Below, piece by piece: positions 1-6,561 of a stretch of 12,453 bases of DNA. The position numbers and the translations under genes were made by a program. The stretch is from Spirochaetales bacterium UBA4629 (GTDB lineage Bacteria; Spirochaetota; Spirochaetia; Sphaerochaetales; Sphaerochaetaceae): assembly GCA_002406055.1 (NCBI GenBank), contig DHMZ01000032.1, positions 1-12,453 on the forward strand, written 5' to 3'. The notes beneath the pieces were generated by a model. The model ran no database searches. It had not been told where the DNA came from and saw nothing but the letters and a program-made list of their open reading frames with translations. The stretch's first letter is position 1. The number at the start of each line of letters is the position of its first letter.

Positions 1-377
1 AAAGCAAGTGCTCTCTTAGCTTCTTCTATGCTCTCTTCTTTGCTATGCCCTTGGTTCATTGGGCCAAAAGCAACATCTTCAAGCACTGTCTGACTGAAGA
101 GCTGATCCTCTGGATATTGAAAGACAAGACCAACTTTCTCTCTTAGTTTTTTCCTTGAATAAGATTTATCCCAAATGTCAAAAGAAGAGGCTAAGACATG
201 GCCACTATCTGGTTTATATAGTCCATTAAGTAGCTTTAATAGCGTGCTCTTTCCACTTCCTGATGGTCCCAAAAGAGTTGTAACCTTTCCTTCTGGAAAT
301 GAAATATTTATATTCTTCAATATTGGTTTTTTTTCATTTTTATAGGAGAAAAAGACATTCTCTAGTTTTATATCCAT
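1..377 (-). CDS. ecfA2: ECF transporter ATPase EcfA2 (5' part; runs off window)
   Basis: This is the N-terminal 125 residues of an energy-coupling-factor ATPase; the C-terminal half, with the signature motif and Walker B, lies beyond the left edge. I read it directly from the reverse strand: it starts MDIKLENVFFSYKN, with Walker A GPSGSGKST at about residues 37-45 and the Q-loop in VFQYPEDQLF (Q87), followed by DVAFGPMNQG, which is typical of the EcfA2 (CbiO) subfamily. The ATG at 377 is preceded by a GGAGAGG ribosome-binding site and overlaps the 3' end of ecfT by 10 bp, so translation is coupled. Together with EcfA1 and EcfT it would form the energising module that drives a substrate-specific S component in the cytoplasmic membrane. 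The substrate cannot be read from this subunit. Confidence 0.93.
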   Translation of the reverse strand, partial: MDIKLENVFFSYKNEKKPILKNINISFPEGKVTTLLGPSGSGKSTLLKLLNGLYKPDSGHVLASSFDIWDKSYSRKKLREKVGLVFQYPEDQLFSQTVLEDVAFGPMNQGHSKEESIEEAKRALA

Positions 378-1126
378 AAAAACCTCTCCAAAGAAAAGTT
401 AATCGCTAGAAAAGCAAAGATAGCCACATAACTAATATAGTCAGATCTTTTATATTTCAATGGATAAAGAGATGTTGTTTCTCCATTGCTACTATAAGCT
501 CTGTTATCCATAGCATATGCCAGTTCATCTGCTCTTTTATATGCAGAAACAAAGAGTGGCACTAATATTGAGAGAGAAAGATGAGCTTTAGTAAAGATGT
601 TCTTCTCCTCGAAGTCTAACCCTCTGCTCTTTTGGGCCTCAATTATTTTATTAGCTTCATCACTCAAGATTGGAAGGAATCTAAAAGCTATCATAATAAT
701 TGTCGCAAATACATGAATGTTCTTTTTAAGAACTCCTTTTCCTAGAGCTTTTTCTATCCCTTCGGCTATCTTTTTGGGTCTTGTTGTAAGTGTTAAAAGA
801 GTTGATGATAGTAGAACTAAGACCATTCTTACTATCATAAAAATTGCTTTTCTTTCGCCATTCTCTTCCGTCAACAAGATTAATAAGCCAAATATGGAGA
901 AAAGTATGATAAGTTTCCCCGTGCCTCTGAAAAAATATGAAAGAGGTACTCGTGATAGAAGAATAAGAGAGAAAAGGAATACAGCAGATAACAATAGAGT
1001 TGAAATAGAATTAAAATAGAAAACATTTGCTATATAAAGAAGAAGGAATACAAGCTTAGTTCGAGGGTCTAGAGAGTGAATAATACTCTCTTTTTGGTAA
1101 TACCTTCCAAGAGTAATGCTTTTCAT
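368..1126 (-). CDS. ecfT: ECF transporter transmembrane subunit EcfT
   Basis: A 252-residue membrane protein of the EcfT/CbiQ family, the transmembrane coupling subunit linking the two EcfA ATPases to an S component. The conserved N-terminal LDPRTKL is at residues 19-25. Hydrophobic helices lie at roughly 25-57, 70-87, 95-113, 135-153 and 229-247. The two cytoplasmic coupling signatures appear as AQKSRG (about 164-169) and AMDNRAY (about 205-211), corresponding to the two AxARG-type motifs that dock onto the ATPases. Length is normal for the family. The start codon overlaps the ecfA1 stop as ATGA, and its 3' end overlaps ecfA2, so the three genes are translated as one unit. It lies downstream of a Gx-family protein that could serve as its S component. 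Confidence 0.93.
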   Translation of the reverse strand: MKSITLGRYYQKESIIHSLDPRTKLVFLLLYIANVFYFNSISTLLLSAVFLFSLILLSRVPLSYFFRGTGKLIILFSIFGLLILLTEENGERKAIFMIVRMVLVLLSSTLLTLTTRPKKIAEGIEKALGKGVLKKNIHVFATIIMIAFRFLPILSDEANKIIEAQKSRGLDFEEKNIFTKAHLSLSILVPLFVSAYKRADELAYAMDNRAYSSNGETTSLYPLKYKRSDYISYVAIFAFLAINFSLERFLWI

Positions 1127-1923
1127 TGTATATGAGACCTCTTCTCTATTTCTTCAACAAGTTCGTCTTGAGTTAAGCACTCTTTTAACTTAAGTCTATG
1201 GGATAAATCTAAATAATAAGGAAGCGGAAGATTATGTTCCTTTAAAAGAGAATAAGTTAACGTTTCTCTGACATTACCATCTTTAATAATCTTTCCCCCA
1301 TCGAAGATAAGAACTCTATCTGATGCTAATATTTCGTCTGTATGATGTGTAATATAAATAACAGTTCTGCCCTTCTCTTTTGCTTCTTTTATGGCAAGAC
1401 TCAAAATAGACTTCCTATCATTTTCATCAAGCATGCTTGTTGCTTCATCAAATATAATGCATTCAGGCTCTAAAGCAAGAATAGAAGAAAGAGCTAAGCG
1501 TTGCTTCTCTCCTCCCGATAGGTTAAGAGGATTACACTCTCTTTTGTCATATAGTCGACATTCTTTCAGTGCTCTATCTACACGCTCTCTTATTTCATTT
1601 TGCCCGAGTGTAAGATTTTCAGGGCCAAAGGCAACGTCCTCTTCTACTGTTTCTCCAATTATTTGATTATCTGGATTTTGAAAGACAACTCGAATTTTAT
1701 CTCGTCTAGATAAAATATCACTCTTTCCATCAACGACAATAGAGCCACTGCTCTCTTTGATAAGGCCCGCAAGGATTAAGCTTAGTGTACTTTTGCCACT
1801 TCCATTTGGTCCTAAAATAGACAAAAACTCTCCTCTCTCTACCTTCAAGCTTATTCCATCAATAGATAAAAAAGAGGAGTTAGGATAAGAATAACTGATA
1901 TTATCTACTTCAATAAAAGCCAT
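1123..1923 (-). CDS. ecfA1: ECF transporter ATPase EcfA1
   Basis: A 266-residue ABC ATPase of the ECF type. It has Walker A GPNGSGKST (about 38-46), a Q-loop in VFQNPDNQIIGETV (Q82), the signature LSGGEKQR (135-142), Walker B CIIFDEATSMLD (155-166) and a switch histidine in ITHHTDE (193-194). The FQNPDNQ and EEDVAFGPEN wording is typical of EcfA1. I chose the ATG at 1923 because it gives the usual ECF start (MAFIEVDNISYSY) and forms a TAATG overlap with the stop of the preceding PsiE-like gene, with AAGAAGAG just upstream. Extending to 2013 would add about 30 residues unlike the family and intrude on the previous gene. It pairs with EcfA2 and EcfT. No catalytic residue is missing, so the pump should be functional. 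Confidence 0.94.
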   Translation of the reverse strand: MAFIEVDNISYSYPNSSFLSIDGISLKVERGEFLSILGPNGSGKSTLSLILAGLIKESSGSIVVDGKSDILSRRDKIRVVFQNPDNQIIGETVEEDVAFGPENLTLGQNEIRERVDRALKECRLYDKRECNPLNLSGGEKQRLALSSILALEPECIIFDEATSMLDENDRKSILSLAIKEAKEKGRTVIYITHHTDEILASDRVLIFDGGKIIKDGNVRETLTYSLLKEHNLPLPYYLDLSHRLKLKECLTQDELVEEIEKRSHIQ

Positions 1924-2372
1924 TACTCTTCTTTGTTGCCCATAAGGTATTTCTTTGTTGCAAAGAGTCCTGCTATACAGAGAACACCGAGTAATAACTG
2001 CCAAACAGTCCACTCTTTAATTACAAGCTCACGTGTAAATGCAATCATTAATATTTCAATTACAGATTGCAAATTCTGCAAATTCAATACATGAATTAGC
2101 TCGATAACAATGATTATTAAAGCAACATAATCTATTAAGCTTCTGAGGCCAGATGAACCACCAGCAATAATAGAGCTATAGATAGATGGCAAATTAACAC
2201 TAGAAAGAACAATACCAAGAAGTAATGCAATTGTTAAAACTATCTCTAAAATAGATGTAATAACATGGATTACCTTCTGAAAGCTTCCCATCTTACTATC
2301 TGTTTCAAAAAATTTAGGAGAAAAATCTCCACTTTCATTCTTTGTTATAATATCTTGTAAATCTTTTTTCAT
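1923..2372 (-). CDS. PsiE-like small integral membrane protein
   Basis: A 149-residue membrane protein that resembles the phosphate-starvation-inducible PsiE family. After a hydrophilic N-terminus of about 30 residues there are four hydrophobic segments at roughly 35-60, 77-96, 99-113 and 122-142. The segment IVIELIHVL followed later by AFTRELVIKEW matches the PsiE pattern of an acidic/His-containing helix and a conserved RELI/RELV stretch. The molecular function of the family is unknown. It lies between the Gx protein and ecfA1, with a TAATG overlap to ecfA1 and a 37-bp gap upstream, so it is co-transcribed with the ECF module. A weak AGGG ribosome-binding site precedes the ATG at 2372. The family call is from pattern recognition only and is moderately certain; membrane location is secure. 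Confidence 0.7.
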   Translation of the reverse strand: MKKDLQDIITKNESGDFSPKFFETDSKMGSFQKVIHVITSILEIVLTIALLLGIVLSSVNLPSIYSSIIAGGSSGLRSLIDYVALIIIVIELIHVLNLQNLQSVIEILMIAFTRELVIKEWTVWQLLLGVLCIAGLFATKKYLMGNKEE

Positions 2373-2409
2373 AATAAAGCCCTATGTAAAAATACTCTTT
2401 TTTCCTTTT

Positions 2410-2916
2410 TTATAAAACTACAATAGAATTATCTTCTTCCATTCGCTTTAAGACAATAGATGCTAAATAGCCAATTACAGCTCCTGTTACAACACCACTA
2501 ATTAGCAAGAAAGGTATGTAATACAACAGTGCACTTGTTCCAATAACAAGAATTGCAACTAATAGCTGCGCTGTATTATGCATAACGCCCCCAACTATTG
2601 AAACAATCAGAGAAGAGAAGATTCCAGTTTTCTTCATAAGAGCCATTATAAAGAAACTGACAATAGCTCCAGAAAGAGAATATAGCAACGAAAGCACAGA
2701 ACCAAACAATAGTGATGAAATAAAGACTCTTAGAATAGAAATAAAAAAGGCATCTTTATAGAAAAGTGTGTAGAGGGCAAAGACAATACAAACATTACTC
2801 AGTCCTAGCTTTATTCCAGGCACCATAAAAAATGATGGGATTTGACTCTCAACATAAGAAAGAATAAGAGAGAGTGCAACAAGAAGTCCCATCCTTGTTA
2901 TTCTTTTTGTTTCCAT
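2410..2916 (-). CDS. Gx transporter family (Hpre_diP_synt_I) membrane protein, ECF S-component-like / EetB-like
   Basis: A 168-residue, roughly five-to-six-helix membrane protein of the family often labelled heptaprenyl diphosphate synthase component I or Gx transporter. Family hallmarks visible here are LILSYVESQIP near the N-terminus, MVPGIKLGLSNV, FISILRVFISSLLFGS, LYSLSGAIVSFFIMALMKK, VGGVMHNTAQLLVA and LLYYIPFLLISGVVTG. The family belongs to the Gx superfamily that includes ECF S components, and relatives (EetB) occur in flavin-based extracellular electron-transfer loci of Gram-positives (from memory). I chose the ATG at 2916, two bases after the NusG-II stop; the longer reading frame to 3015 merely overlaps that gene. 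There is no clear Shine-Dalgarno sequence, so it probably depends on coupling. With ecfA1-ecfT-ecfA2 downstream it completes a putative ECF transporter. The substrate (flavin, quinone precursor or other) is inference. Confidence 0.87.
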   Translation of the reverse strand: METKRITRMGLLVALSLILSYVESQIPSFFMVPGIKLGLSNVCIVFALYTLFYKDAFFISILRVFISSLLFGSVLSLLYSLSGAIVSFFIMALMKKTGIFSSLIVSIVGGVMHNTAQLLVAILVIGTSALLYYIPFLLISGVVTGAVIGYLASIVLKRMEEDNSIVVL

Positions 2917-2918
2917 AA

Positions 2919-3275
2919 CTACAAAACTAAGTCCACTTCTCCATTTTCTTTTATAACTTCTATTACCAAGTGAGCAGGAAGACAAGTTATGCATTCGCCA
3001 TTTTTGTTCTTCCAACCTTCCTTAACGCAGATCTTATCTGGGCAAAGAGCGGTTTTCATCCTTACTTTTCCATTCTTTATTTCCATAGTGTTATATCCGT
3101 TATTTAGAGAATAAATTCCATCTTCACTAAGTGAATACTCTCCACTCACTATACCATCAATAAGCACCCTCGCCTTATCTCCAACTTCCTTTGGTTTAAA
3201 AAGGAAGAATGAAGAGATAATTATGAGGGCGATAATAAGTAGTACAATTAATCCACTTATAGTTTTTTTATTCAT
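2919..3275 (-). CDS. NusG domain II-containing membrane-anchored protein (Rnf/EET-associated, EetA-like)
   Basis: A 118-residue protein with one N-terminal membrane anchor (about 7-26) and a small extracytoplasmic beta-rich domain of the NusG domain II type. The diagnostic stretch is ALCPDKICVKEGW, then ECITCLPAHLVIEV. Cysteines are at 78, 83, 95 and 98; in the family as I recall it, positions equivalent to 78, 83 and 98 are usual and C95 is an extra one, forming CxxC. This is a stand-alone domain unrelated in role to transcription factor NusG; it is commonly found beside Rnf, ApbE and Gx-transporter genes. Its start forms TAATG with the rnfA stop and lacks a Shine-Dalgarno sequence, so translation likely depends on rnfA. 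It occupies the place where rnfB would normally lie. The biochemical role is unknown; a redox or metal site is possible. Confidence 0.85.
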   Translation of the reverse strand: MNKKTISGLIVLLIIALIIISSFFLFKPKEVGDKARVLIDGIVSGEYSLSEDGIYSLNNGYNTMEIKNGKVRMKTALCPDKICVKEGWKNKNGECITCLPAHLVIEVIKENGEVDLVL

Positions 3276-3817
3276 TAGAATGCAAATACTGTAAGAGAAA
3301 TAATAGATAAAGCGACAAGAAGAATAGGTGCTCCTCTAAATGGAGAAGGAATATTCTTGTCTCTTATTTTTTCACTAACAGCACCGAGAGCTAAACTTGT
3401 TAATAGGTAGCCAATTGCAACTCCAACAGATGCAAAGATATTCTGTAGAATTGAATATTGAGCATTATTGAAGAATAATAGTGAACCAAGCACTGCAGAA
3501 GAGAGAGCAAGAGTTACAAATGAACTAAACTTTTTCTTCATAACAACAGATACAAGGGCAACAAAAAGCAATATAGCAAGGGTATAAACAACTAATCTTA
3601 GATAGCCAAGATTTGCTAAAACAAATTTTTCAAGTGGCCATAAAAGAAGAGAAGAAAGTAATAATACAACTAAGAGATATAAAGAAAAGATTAAATTTCC
3701 CTTAACACTTTCTTTATTGTTCTCTAATAAGCTCTCTGTTCCAAAGAAATGAACAAGAACATAGTTAGATGACAAAATGCATCCGACTAAGAGTAAGAAT
3801 AATTCTTTAGCGTCCAT
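3275..3817 (-). CDS. rnfA: Rnf electron transport complex subunit RnfA, cluster cysteines replaced
   Basis: A 180-residue, six-helix membrane subunit of the RnfA/NqrE family. Recognisable conserved parts are SSNYVLVHFFG (family: VNNFVLVKFLG), AVLG at 108-111, and the C-terminal IRDKNIPSPFRGAPI (family: DVPAPFKGASI). In typical RnfA, one cysteine in GLCP and one in TTNCAVLG hold half of an intramembrane [2Fe-2S] cluster. In an ungapped alignment from memory these positions are E28 (GTESL) and S107 (LSSAVLG). The only cysteine in the protein is C13, in the first helix. The ATG at 3817 has a perfect AGGAGG site upstream and overlaps the rnfE stop as TAATG. The frame is intact and gene order is normal, so this is a divergent subunit rather than a decayed gene. 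Confidence 0.88.
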   Translation of the reverse strand: MDAKELFLLLVGCILSSNYVLVHFFGTESLLENNKESVKGNLIFSLYLLVVLLLSSLLLWPLEKFVLANLGYLRLVVYTLAILLFVALVSVVMKKKFSSFVTLALSSAVLGSLLFFNNAQYSILQNIFASVGVAIGYLLTSLALGAVSEKIRDKNIPSPFRGAPILLVALSIISLTVFAF

Positions 3818-4383
3818 TATTTATCCTCCTTAATACAGAGTGCGCTAAGTAAAGCAAGAATGACGGCATAAATAAAGAATGCTCCTGGTGCTTTAGCTAG
3901 TAGTGGTAATGGAGATTCCTTTATAAATGAAAGCTCTAAAGAGAAGAATGAACGAGAAGCAAAGACCTCTCTCACGACTCCTGTTAATACAAGTGAGCAT
4001 CCATAGAGAAGGGAAATTTTTAGTCCACTAGATAGACTCTCCTTCAAACTCTTATCCTTTTCATCACTAATTGTGATTAGTAATAGACCACACAGGGCAA
4101 GAAGTGAGAAATATATGCCAAACGAATTATATATAGAGTGCATAAAGGCGTTGAGAAGCATGCTGAGAGCACTTACAAGCGTTACATTTACGATGATTAT
4201 TAAAATCATTCTTGTTGCATTCTCACTCTTCTTTGTTAATGGAACGAGAATTAAGCGAGAAACAACTGATAGAACGATAACGCAAAGCGCAAAGTAAAGT
4301 GCTGTCAAAGCACTACTTGTTAATGCTAATGCAGGAACAACTCCCATTACTAGCACTGATAGAAAAGTATTTCTCTTATTCAT
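3817..4383 (-). CDS. rnfE: Rnf electron transport complex subunit RnfE, divergent and short
   Basis: A 188-residue, six-helix membrane subunit of the RnfE/NqrD family, shorter than the usual 200-230 residues at the C-terminus. It aligns without gaps to the family core: MGVVPALALTSSA (family LGLCPLLAVTSTA), SALSMLLNAF, IYNSFGIYFSLLALC (family LYQSLGIFIPLIVTNC), VVREVF and APGAFF near the C-terminus. The first cluster cysteine is V16. The second position is G99, with a cysteine displaced by one to C98, and the following GRAEAF motif is absent (LLITIS instead). The ATG at 4383 sits in a TAATG overlap with the rnfG stop and has AGGAGG upstream. It pairs with RnfA to form the pseudo-symmetric membrane core of Rnf. 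Identification rests on the aligned core and the operon position. Confidence 0.84.
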   Translation of the reverse strand: MNKRNTFLSVLVMGVVPALALTSSALTALYFALCVIVLSVVSRLILVPLTKKSENATRMILIIIVNVTLVSALSMLLNAFMHSIYNSFGIYFSLLALCGLLLITISDEKDKSLKESLSSGLKISLLYGCSLVLTGVVREVFASRSFFSLELSFIKESPLPLLAKAPGAFFIYAVILALLSALCIKEDK

Positions 4384-5627
4384 TAGTTATTACCTCCTTT
4401 TAAAGAAGCATAAACAGCAAAACCATCGTTAAGCGCATCTCTAACAGCATCGCTAGAAAGTGTTGCTCCGCTAATTATTGCTTCATCTCCACTCCAAGAT
4501 GAATCGAGACCAACGAATGTGTCATAGTAATCATCACGTAGTGTGTACTGAGAGAAGTAATCTGCTTCAATGATTAACTCCTTAACAGAGAATGAGTAGA
4601 TCTTTCCATCTTCTGTAAGAACAAGGTACATAACCATAGTTTCGTTGCCAAATCCATAAGGACGGATACCAAAGCCATAATACTTCTTGCCACTATCTTC
4701 AATGAGATAAGCCGATGTAACATTTGTATCGATACCAGAGAGTGAAAGACGTGTTGATGTAGCAGAAGAGAATGCTTTTACAAGTCTCTTAAGGTCTTTC
4801 TTAGCATCATCCTTAATCTTACTCTTTGCTTCATCGTAGAGAGAAGAAGTAGTAGTAGAACTGAGAGAAGATGTCACCTTGCTATCCATATCGTAAACAG
4901 TAATTCCATCTACATTAGAAATAGCAACATAGTTCTCACCATTCTCTTCAACCCAGTATGCAACTGCTGCCTTATTATTTGCCAGGTATGCCTTCTGTAC
5001 ACCACTGATAGAAGAATCAAATTCAGTAGCCTGAACAAGTGACTTAGGATTGAGTGCTTCACCAAATACAACAGGTAGCATCTCTTCAACAATCTGCTTT
5101 GGTTCCTTCTTTGCTTCAGTAACAAGCTTATTGTCTGTTAATGCTTTGAAAGCATCAGCGACTGCGCCACGGAAAGCGGAAGAAGAATAAGTAACACCAG
5201 CAACAATTGTTGTACCACTAAGTGTTGAATCCTGACCAACGAATGTAAGAGGATAATCAGAACCGAAATCCTTTGTTTCTGGGTATGCATCTAGAGATAT
5301 AGATATAACCTTACCATCTGTACTAATAGCAGATGTAAGCTCGATATCTTTACCTGTGAAGCCTTTATTTGTTGCACTTCTTACAACATAGCCCATACCA
5401 CTTGTTTCCTTCCAAACACTCTTAACAGTTGAAGGAAGATTATCAAGCTCTAATTTCTCAAAGCCCTTAGCTCCATCCATTACTCTATATAGAGGCTCTA
5501 ATTCTGCTCCCATTTGATTCTGTTCAATTATTGGAGCTGTAACGATATTGAGGAGTGAAAGCAAAACAATAGCCACAACTAATGTAATTAAAACAAGTAA
5601 AAACTGAGATAATTTCTTATTTTGCAT
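4383..5627 (-). CDS. rnfG: RnfG with two FMN-binding-like domains
   Basis: A 414-residue version of RnfG, the extracytoplasmic subunit that carries covalent FMN; standard RnfG is about 180-220 residues. An N-terminal membrane anchor (about 8-30) is followed by a first FMN-binding domain (about 75-165) containing GMGYVVRSATNKGF, YPETKDFG and the flavin motif AGVT (T146). A linker region (about 180-280) partly resembles the start of another such domain and includes a Ser/Thr-rich tract. A second FMN-binding domain (about 300-408) ends with SGATLSSDAV (T389), the standard ApbE target motif. Thus T389 is the likely flavinylated residue; T146 is possible but its motif is degenerate. The ATG at 5627 has GGAGG upstream and overlaps rnfD by 11 bp; the stop is coupled to rnfE. 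ApbE, encoded upstream, would attach the FMN. Confidence 0.9.
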   Translation of the reverse strand: MQNKKLSQFLLVLITLVVAIVLLSLLNIVTAPIIEQNQMGAELEPLYRVMDGAKGFEKLELDNLPSTVKSVWKETSGMGYVVRSATNKGFTGKDIELTSAISTDGKVISISLDAYPETKDFGSDYPLTFVGQDSTLSGTTIVAGVTYSSSAFRGAVADAFKALTDNKLVTEAKKEPKQIVEEMLPVVFGEALNPKSLVQATEFDSSISGVQKAYLANNKAAVAYWVEENGENYVAISNVDGITVYDMDSKVTSSLSSTTTSSLYDEAKSKIKDDAKKDLKRLVKAFSSATSTRLSLSGIDTNVTSAYLIEDSGKKYYGFGIRPYGFGNETMVMYLVLTEDGKIYSFSVKELIIEADYFSQYTLRDDYYDTFVGLDSSWSGDEAIISGATLSSDAVRDALNDGFAVYASLKGGNN

Positions 5628-6561
5628 TTGTACTACCTCCTAATGGAACAGTATGTGTTAGCTTCTCAATGTAAGGAGTAAAGATATTCATAATTAGAAT
5701 TGAGAATGATACTCCTTCTGGAAGTGAACAGAAGCGTCTGATGATAAATGTAAGAATACCACAGAGAATACAGAATACGACCTTACCCTTATTTGTAATA
5801 GGTGTTGTAACATAATCTGTTGCCATAAAGATTGCACCTAAGAAAAGTCCGCCAGAGAGGATTTCTAAGAATGCATAGTATGGATCAAATGTTGCAAAGA
5901 AATAGAGAACAAATACAGTTAGAATGTAGGAAAGTGGAACATACCACTTAATTACTCCACGTACAGATAGATAAATCCAACCGATGACTAGAGCAATAAT
6001 ACATGTCTCACCAATTGTACCGCCATGTAAACCAAGTAGCATCTGTGCCATAGAAGGCATTGATGAAAGTTCATTCTGGCTAAGAATTACAAGTGGTGTT
6101 GCACTTGTAACAAGTTCTACTCCAATTGGATTAGAGAATGATGTAACTGTAGAATAAGAATCAAGAAGGAATACTCTTCCTGCAATTGCTGGGTTTGCAA
6201 AGTTCTTTCCAATTCCTCCAAAAAGCATCTTTACAACAACAATTGAGAACAATGTTCCAACTGCAGCTTGCCAAACCTTAACATCTGTTCCCAAATTGAG
6301 AGCAAGAAGAAGACCTGTTACGATACAAGACAAATCTCCAACAGTATTCTTTCTCTTAACAATTAAATTAAAGATCGTCTCAGATAAAACAGCTGTAAGA
6401 ACACATACGCTGATTAAGCATAGAGCCTTTAAGCCGAAAATAACTAGAGCAGCAATTGTAGCTGGAAGAAGTGCAATTATTACATCCAACATTACTCTTG
6501 TTGTTGAGCTTTTATCATGAAAATGTGGAGAAGGAGGTGTGATAAGATTATATTTTCCCAT
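5617..6561 (-). CDS. rnfD: Rnf electron transport complex subunit RnfD
   Basis: A 314-residue polytopic membrane protein (about nine to ten helices) of the RnfD/NqrB family, the flavin-bearing membrane subunit of the Rnf pump. Conserved features are SPHFHDKSSTTRVMLDVIIALLPA at the N-terminus, GGIGKNFANPAIAGRVFL (115-132), and the C-terminal GGLFLGAIFMATDYVTTP, RRF and SLPEGVSFSILIMN. The flavinylation site reads TSATPL (152-157) with T155 as the candidate FMN-carrying threonine; the common family motif is (S/T)GAT, so S replaces G here. The start at 6561 overlaps the rnfC stop as TAATG and has AAGGAG upstream. Length is slightly below typical RnfD (about 320-350). Unlike RnfA and RnfE, this subunit looks entirely conventional. 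Confidence 0.93.
   Translation of the reverse strand: MGKYNLITPPSPHFHDKSSTTRVMLDVIIALLPATIAALVIFGLKALCLISVCVLTAVLSETIFNLIVKRKNTVGDLSCIVTGLLLALNLGTDVKVWQAAVGTLFSIVVVKMLFGGIGKNFANPAIAGRVFLLDSYSTVTSFSNPIGVELVTSATPLVILSQNELSSMPSMAQMLLGLHGGTIGETCIIALVIGWIYLSVRGVIKWYVPLSYILTVFVLYFFATFDPYYAFLEILSGGLFLGAIFMATDYVTTPITNKGKVVFCILCGILTFIIRRFCSLPEGVSFSILIMNIFTPYIEKLTHTVPLGGSTNAK

Noticed and set aside
1924..2013. N-terminal extension of EcfA1 into the PsiE-like gene.
   Set aside because: Family ATPases start at the MAFIEV position, and the TAATG coupling supports 1923.
2917..3015. N-terminal extension of the Gx-family protein overlapping the NusG-II gene.
   Set aside because: The extra 33 residues are a frame-shifted reading of the NusG-II domain; family proteins begin near METKRITRMG.
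3275..4383. Possibility that rnfA and rnfE are pseudogenes because the cluster cysteines are absent.
   Set aside because: Both frames are full, start sites are strong, overlaps are exact and the remaining family core residues are conserved; divergence of function fits better than decay.
4910..5125. Minus-strand 71-residue reading frame inside rnfG.
   Set aside because: It is an alternative frame of rnfG without a domain or ribosome-binding site.
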